From Haloplasma contractile (GTDB lineage Bacteria; Bacillota_I; Bacilli_A; Haloplasmatales; Haloplasmataceae), in contig JAENYC010000024.1 of the NCBI GenBank assembly GCA_016841945.1, positions 1-54,367 of the forward strand: a DNA stretch of 54,367 nt. The letters run 5' to 3'. The position numbers and the translations under genes were made by a program. Positions 50,524 to 54,367 of the stretch are shown piece after piece; the first letter of the stretch is position 1; each line of letters opens with the position of its first letter. The notes under the pieces are model-generated. The model did no database searches. It was given only the letters and a program-made list of their open reading frames with translations, and was not told the origin of the DNA.

Positions 50524-52512
50524 ATGGAAAATAAGTATAAAATACGAATGACCATCGTGATTATGGTTTGTATCGTTATATTTGCCTATATCCTTGTCAC
50601 AATGATTATGAATCCAAGAATTGAGATTATATCACTCAGTGTTATCTTGGTATTAATGATGATTACACAAGTTCTTTTTCTGTATCGTTATTATTCACAA
50701 GATAGTAAGGTAAAGACAATCGATGAATTAGGCTATCAAATCCGTAAGGTCGGTTCGAATACTTTTAATAATTTTCCTGTTGCGATTATGGTTTACAATG
50801 AAAAATTCGTTGTGGAATGGGTGAATTATTTTACCAAAAAAGTGTTGGGGTCTAAGATTGTCGGTAAACATTTAGGTGATTTAGATACGACATTATATGA
50901 AAAATTAAGTTTAGAAAACTATGTGATTGAGATGAGTGGAAAGATATTTGAAATTATTCACTTTCCATTATATCGAACACTTTATTTAATTGATATAACT
51001 GAAAGAGAATCTAAAATTAGATACTATGAAAGAAAACAACTCGCGGTTGGTTATTTAGTTCTAGATAATATGGAAGAAGCAATAAGAGACCTTAGTGAAC
51101 AAAAGAGATACCTATTTATGGGACGTGTAAATTCTACGATTATTGAATATGCAAGTGAACAGAACATTTTCTTAAAGAGTTATTCAGAAGGTCGTTATTT
51201 ATTGTTGATTGAATACGCTGTATTACAGAAGATGATACATCATAAATTTGATATCTTATCAAGAATAAAGAAAATTTCTTCGCAATTTGATTCTAATTTA
51301 ACCATTAGTATTGGACTTAGTTATCACCAATCGAATTTAATTATGCAAAATGATAAAGCACTTGAGGCCTTAGAATTAACTCAGAGTCGTGGTGGCGATC
51401 AGGTGGCTGTTATCATGGGTGAAAAAGATATTCGTTTTTATGGTGGAAAATCCAATATTATTGAAAAGAGAAATAGAGTGCGTGCTAGGGTAGTGGCGAA
51501 GGAATTATCAGAATTAATAGAAAAAGCAGATAATGTCATCATGATGGGACATAAGATTCCAGATGTGGATAGTTTTGGGGCTTGTGTTGGGATGTATAAT
51601 ATTGCAAAGAAGAGTGAAAAGGACTGTTTTATTGTCCTTGATACAAAGGAAATTGATAATACATTAGATAAAGTATTAACCCATTTACATGAAAATGAAA
51701 GTTCATTACTACAAAGAATCATATCACCGCAAATTGCACTTGATGTGGTAACATCTAAGACACTGCTCATCGTTGTGGATACTCAGAATCCGAATTTGGT
51801 CATTGAACCGAAGTTATTGACGAAGGCGAAACATTTAGTGGTCATTGACCATCATCGTCGTGGGACTCAGTTTATTGAGTCACCAGATATTATTTATACA
51901 GAGATTTATGCATCATCAGCTGTTGAATTGATTTCTGAACTGATTGAATATTATCCTTCTAAAGTTCAGATAAGTGATTTAGATGCAACTTTAATGTTAG
52001 CGGGAATGATTGTAGATACCAATAATTTTACCTATCGAACAGGTAGTCGTACATTTGAAGCAGCTTCATTCTTAAGAAAACAAGGTGCTAACACTTTAGC
52101 GGTACAAACGATGCTTCGTGAAAGTTATGAAGAACATATGTTAAGAGCTGAATTGTTTGAAAAGGTTGAAATCACAAAAGAAAATATGGCTGTTGTTGTG
52201 GCGGATAATATTGATAATTTAACACAAGTAAAATTAGCGCAAACAGCTGATTGGTTATTGATGATTGAAAATGTGAAAGCCTCTTTTGTGATTGGTAAGA
52301 TTGATGCAAACATGATAGGCATTAGTTCACGCTCATTTGGAGAGATTAATTGTCAATTAATTATGGAAAAATTAAATGGTGGTGGACACTTTAATAATGC
52401 AGCGACACAGTTAAGTGATATGACCTTACAAGATGCTTATCATTTATTAATTGAAAAAATTGATGAATATCTAAAGGAGGAAGGTAAGAATGAAAGTCAT
52501 ACTGTTAAGTGA
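50524..52512 (+). CDS. gdpP: Cyclic-di-AMP phosphodiesterase GdpP (YybT)
   Basis: The 662-residue membrane protein has two helices (about 8-28 and 35-55). A PAS-like domain (about 75-165) and a degenerate GGDEF domain (about 175-310) follow, where no GGDEF motif remains. The DHH/DHHA1 phosphodiesterase has MGHKIPDVDSFGA, IVVDTQ, VIDHHRRG, IVDTNNF and the C-terminal LNGGGHFNNAATQ. All metal-binding motifs are present, so it should degrade c-di-AMP, which controls potassium and wall homeostasis. The length matches B. subtilis GdpP. It overlaps rplI by 23 nt and is the first gene of the operon. Confidence 0.97.
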   Translation: MENKYKIRMTIVIMVCIVIFAYILVTMIMNPRIEIISLSVILVLMMITQVLFLYRYYSQDSKVKTIDELGYQIRKVGSNTFNNFPVAIMVYNEKFVVEWVNYFTKKVLGSKIVGKHLGDLDTTLYEKLSLENYVIEMSGKIFEIIHFPLYRTLYLIDITERESKIRYYERKQLAVGYLVLDNMEEAIRDLSEQKRYLFMGRVNSTIIEYASEQNIFLKSYSEGRYLLLIEYAVLQKMIHHKFDILSRIKKISSQFDSNLTISIGLSYHQSNLIMQNDKALEALELTQSRGGDQVAVIMGEKDIRFYGGKSNIIEKRNRVRARVVAKELSELIEKADNVIMMGHKIPDVDSFGACVGMYNIAKKSEKDCFIVLDTKEIDNTLDKVLTHLHENESSLLQRIISPQIALDVVTSKTLLIVVDTQNPNLVIEPKLLTKAKHLVVIDHHRRGTQFIESPDIIYTEIYASSAVELISELIEYYPSKVQISDLDATLMLAGMIVDTNNFTYRTGSRTFEAASFLRKQGANTLAVQTMLRESYEEHMLRAELFEKVEITKENMAVVVADNIDNLTQVKLAQTADWLLMIENVKASFVIGKIDANMIGISSRSFGEINCQLIMEKLNGGGHFNNAATQLSDMTLQDAYHLLIEKIDEYLKEEGKNESHTVK

Positions 52513-52933
52513 TGTTAAAAATAAAGGGAAAAAAGGAGAAATTGTTGATTTAGCTGCTGGATACGCAAACTTTTTAATTAATAAGAAACAAGCAGTAGCA
52601 GCGAGTAGTAGCAATATGAAACAATTAGAAAAAGAAAGAAAAGAAAAGAAACGTAAAGAGAAAGAAGCTTTAAAAGAAGCAAAAGAACTAAAAGAAATAG
52701 TGGATAATAAACAGTTAATCTTCAAAGTAAAAGTTGGGGAAGATGGGCGTATATTTGGTTCAATTAGTTCAAAACAAATTGTTGAAGCCTTTGAAAAAGA
52801 GTTTGGTGTAAAACTAGATAAACGTAAATTAATCTTAGAAGATAGTATAAAATCATTAGGATATACAGATGTCAGCATTCAGCTTCATCAAGATGTAATT
52901 GCTGAATTTAAAGTTTTATTAACCGAAAAATAA
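52490..52933 (+). CDS. rplI: 50S ribosomal protein bL9
   Basis: The 147-residue protein has the N-terminal rRNA-binding domain (MKVILLSDVKNKGKKGEIVDLAAGYANFLI), a charged connecting helix (about 45-75, rich in Lys/Glu) and the C-terminal domain with GEDGRIFGSISSKQI. It starts inside the end of gdpP with AAGGAGG upstream, so the two are translationally linked, a firmicute-wide arrangement. The spacing to dnaB is 27 nt. Confidence 0.98.
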   Translation: MKVILLSDVKNKGKKGEIVDLAAGYANFLINKKQAVAASSSNMKQLEKERKEKKRKEKEALKEAKELKEIVDNKQLIFKVKVGEDGRIFGSISSKQIVEAFEKEFGVKLDKRKLILEDSIKSLGYTDVSIQLHQDVIAEFKVLLTEK

Positions 52934-52960
52934 AAATGACGAGTTGATGTGGGTGGTAGG

Positions 52961-54304
52961 ATGAATACAGTTCCATTTAATAATGAAGCAGAACAATCAA
53001 TAATTGGTTCTATATTTTTAGATAATCGTGTGATGGTAGAAATCTCAGATATTATTCATCCTGAAGATTTTTATCAAATGCGACATCAGATATTATTTAA
53101 AGCGATTGTTGAATTAACAGAAGAAGGAAAACCGATTGATATTACAACTGTAACAACAAAATTAAAAAATAAGAATCAGTATTTAGAAGTCGGTGGTATG
53201 GAGTATTTAATTGAGTTAAGTGAAATGGTGCCAACAACCGCAAATATTAATTCCTATGTTGATATTGTTCGTGAGAAGGCAATTGCACGGAAGTTAATTG
53301 ATACAGCTAATCAAATTGCACAGCGTGCATCAAATGGTGACAACCCTTTAAATGAGCTATTAGATGATGCTGAAAAGAAGATCATGTTAGTAGCTAGAAA
53401 TCGTAGTGCGTCTGATTTCAAAGAAATCAGTCAGGTTGTCCGCGAAGTCTTTGATAAAATAAAAGCGCAATCAGAACAAGGGAAGGAAATTACTGGATTA
53501 CAGACAGGATTCAGTTATTTTGATGCCTTGACTTTGGGACTTCAAAAAGAAGATTTATTTATATTGGCAGCAAGACCAGCAATGGGAAAAACCGCATTTG
53601 TATTAAATTTGGCGAAAAATGTGGCAAAGTATAATAATGACCCAGGCATTGCGATTTTTAGTTTGGAAATGAGCGCAGAACAACTCGTTAATCGTTTATT
53701 AACAAGTGAGGCGCAAATTGAGTCACAAAAATTAAAAAAAGGTCACCTAGATGGTGGCGAGATAAATCGACTACTTGTTGCCTGTGATTCTTTAGCCCGT
53801 TATCACATCTATATTGATGATACCCCTGGAATCAAGGTGAGTGAAGTGCGGGCTAAATGTCGTAAATTAATACAGACAAAAGGGAATAAATTAGGATTGG
53901 TTGTGATTGATTACTTACAACTATTATCCGGTAGCGATCGATATGGTTCTAATCGTGTACAAGAAGTCTCAGAAATATCACGTACTTTAAAAGAAATCGC
54001 ACGTGAATTAAAAGTGCCTGTTTTAGCTTGTGCTCAATTATCAAGACAGGTTGAACAACGGGAAGATAAAAAACCAATCATGGCTGATTTACGTGAATCA
54101 GGAAGTATCGAACAAGATGCTGATATCGTTGCCTTCTTATACAGAGATGATTACTACCATAAAGAAGATTCTCAAAAACCAGGTATAGTTGATGTCATAT
54201 TCGCAAAACATCGTCATGGACCAACTGATGAATTATCATTATTTTTTAATCGTAAATGTAGTTCATTTTCAGATATTGATAAGAGTCATAGTGAGCACTC
54301 ATAA
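52961..54304 (+). CDS. dnaB: Replicative DNA helicase DnaB
   Basis: The 447-residue hexameric helicase unwinds DNA at the replication fork. The N-terminal domain (about 1-105) has PFNNEAEQSIIGSIFLDN. The RecA-type domain has RPAMGKTAFVLNLA (Walker A), IFSLEMSAEQLVNRLL, VVIDYLQLLSG (Walker B), LSRQVEQREDKKP and DLRESGSIEQDADIV. I start at ATG 52961 (MNTVPFNNEAE), in line with other DnaB proteins; the in-frame GTG at 52949 lies before the likely ribosome site. It is the last gene of the gdpP operon, and its stop lies in the terminator loop. Confidence 0.98.
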   Translation: MNTVPFNNEAEQSIIGSIFLDNRVMVEISDIIHPEDFYQMRHQILFKAIVELTEEGKPIDITTVTTKLKNKNQYLEVGGMEYLIELSEMVPTTANINSYVDIVREKAIARKLIDTANQIAQRASNGDNPLNELLDDAEKKIMLVARNRSASDFKEISQVVREVFDKIKAQSEQGKEITGLQTGFSYFDALTLGLQKEDLFILAARPAMGKTAFVLNLAKNVAKYNNDPGIAIFSLEMSAEQLVNRLLTSEAQIESQKLKKGHLDGGEINRLLVACDSLARYHIYIDDTPGIKVSEVRAKCRKLIQTKGNKLGLVVIDYLQLLSGSDRYGSNRVQEVSEISRTLKEIARELKVPVLACAQLSRQVEQREDKKPIMADLRESGSIEQDADIVAFLYRDDYYHKEDSQKPGIVDVIFAKHRHGPTDELSLFFNRKCSSFSDIDKSHSEHS

Positions 54305-54320
54305 GAGTGCTCTTTTTTTA
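54293..54320 (+). terminator. Terminator with the dnaB stop codon in its loop
   Basis: GAGCACTC (54293-54300), loop ATAA containing the TAA stop (54302-54304), GAGTGCTC (54305-54312), then T7. Confidence 0.92.
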
Positions 54321-54367
54321 TCTAAAATTTTTATTTTTCCGACAAATTTCGACGTCCATTTTTTTTT

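Overview
The window is AT-rich DNA from a low-GC Gram-positive bacterium (Bacillota). Genes start with strong Shine-Dalgarno sites and sigma-A-like promoters. The core block rpsF-ssb-rpsR-gdpP-rplI-dnaB is present in the usual firmicute order. TGA is used as a normal stop (tatD, the GT2 gene, yfhO-like, the C26 amidase), which argues against a Mycoplasma-type code. A class A penicillin-binding protein, an LtaS-like synthase and many lipoproteins indicate a walled cell with lipoteichoic acid. Gene content fits the Erysipelotrichia/Turicibacter/Haloplasma side of the phylum, but this placement is inference.

Layout. (A) 1-3.6 kb is an accessory island: the 3' end of an RHS-repeat gene with a GIY-YIG/URI-type nuclease toxin (frameshifted), a candidate immunity gene, broken or small membrane genes, and the stub of a secreted protein. 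(B) 3.7-16.4 kb is mostly housekeeping: an rRNA methyltransferase, an AlbA_2 regulator, a hemolysin III-type protein, TatD, HtrA, a GGDEF-EAL protein with a vestigial CheB-like N-terminus, PBP1A, YchF, a flavin-binding protein and an alpha/beta hydrolase. (C) 16.4-27.7 kb holds a degenerate macro-domain protein paired with a VWA protein, a subtilase lipoprotein, two BspA-type leucine-rich lipoproteins, a butanol-dehydrogenase-like enzyme, a thioredoxin-like lipoprotein and an Fe-S aldo/keto reductase. (D) 27.9-33.1 kb carries a galE remnant and a polymer-glycosylation set: GtrA flippase and YfhO on the minus strand, a GT2 glycosyltransferase and a GDPD on the plus strand.

(E) 33.1-35.5 kb is a second accessory island inserted at the ugpQ terminator. 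It is bracketed by a roughly 190-bp direct repeat of the ugpQ 3' end and holds a toxin-tail remnant, a small membrane gene, and a frameshifted secreted gene that shares promoter, leader, signal peptide and a GGYL motif with the stub in island A. (F) 35.5-48.5 kb contains a radical SAM protein, LtaS, PyrR, an M42 peptidase, a DUF3137-like protein, a thioredoxin-CcdA fusion, a cysteine desulfurase, a C26 amidase, a GNAT, a CDF transporter, an orphan HPt protein and a YesL-like protein. (G) 48.5-54.3 kb is the conserved ribosomal/replication block.

The most interesting material is the pair of decaying secreted-toxin islands, the CheB-derived GGDEF-EAL protein, the macro-like/VWA pair, and the thioredoxin-CcdA fusion. 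No tRNA, rRNA, CRISPR array or intact insertion sequence was seen.
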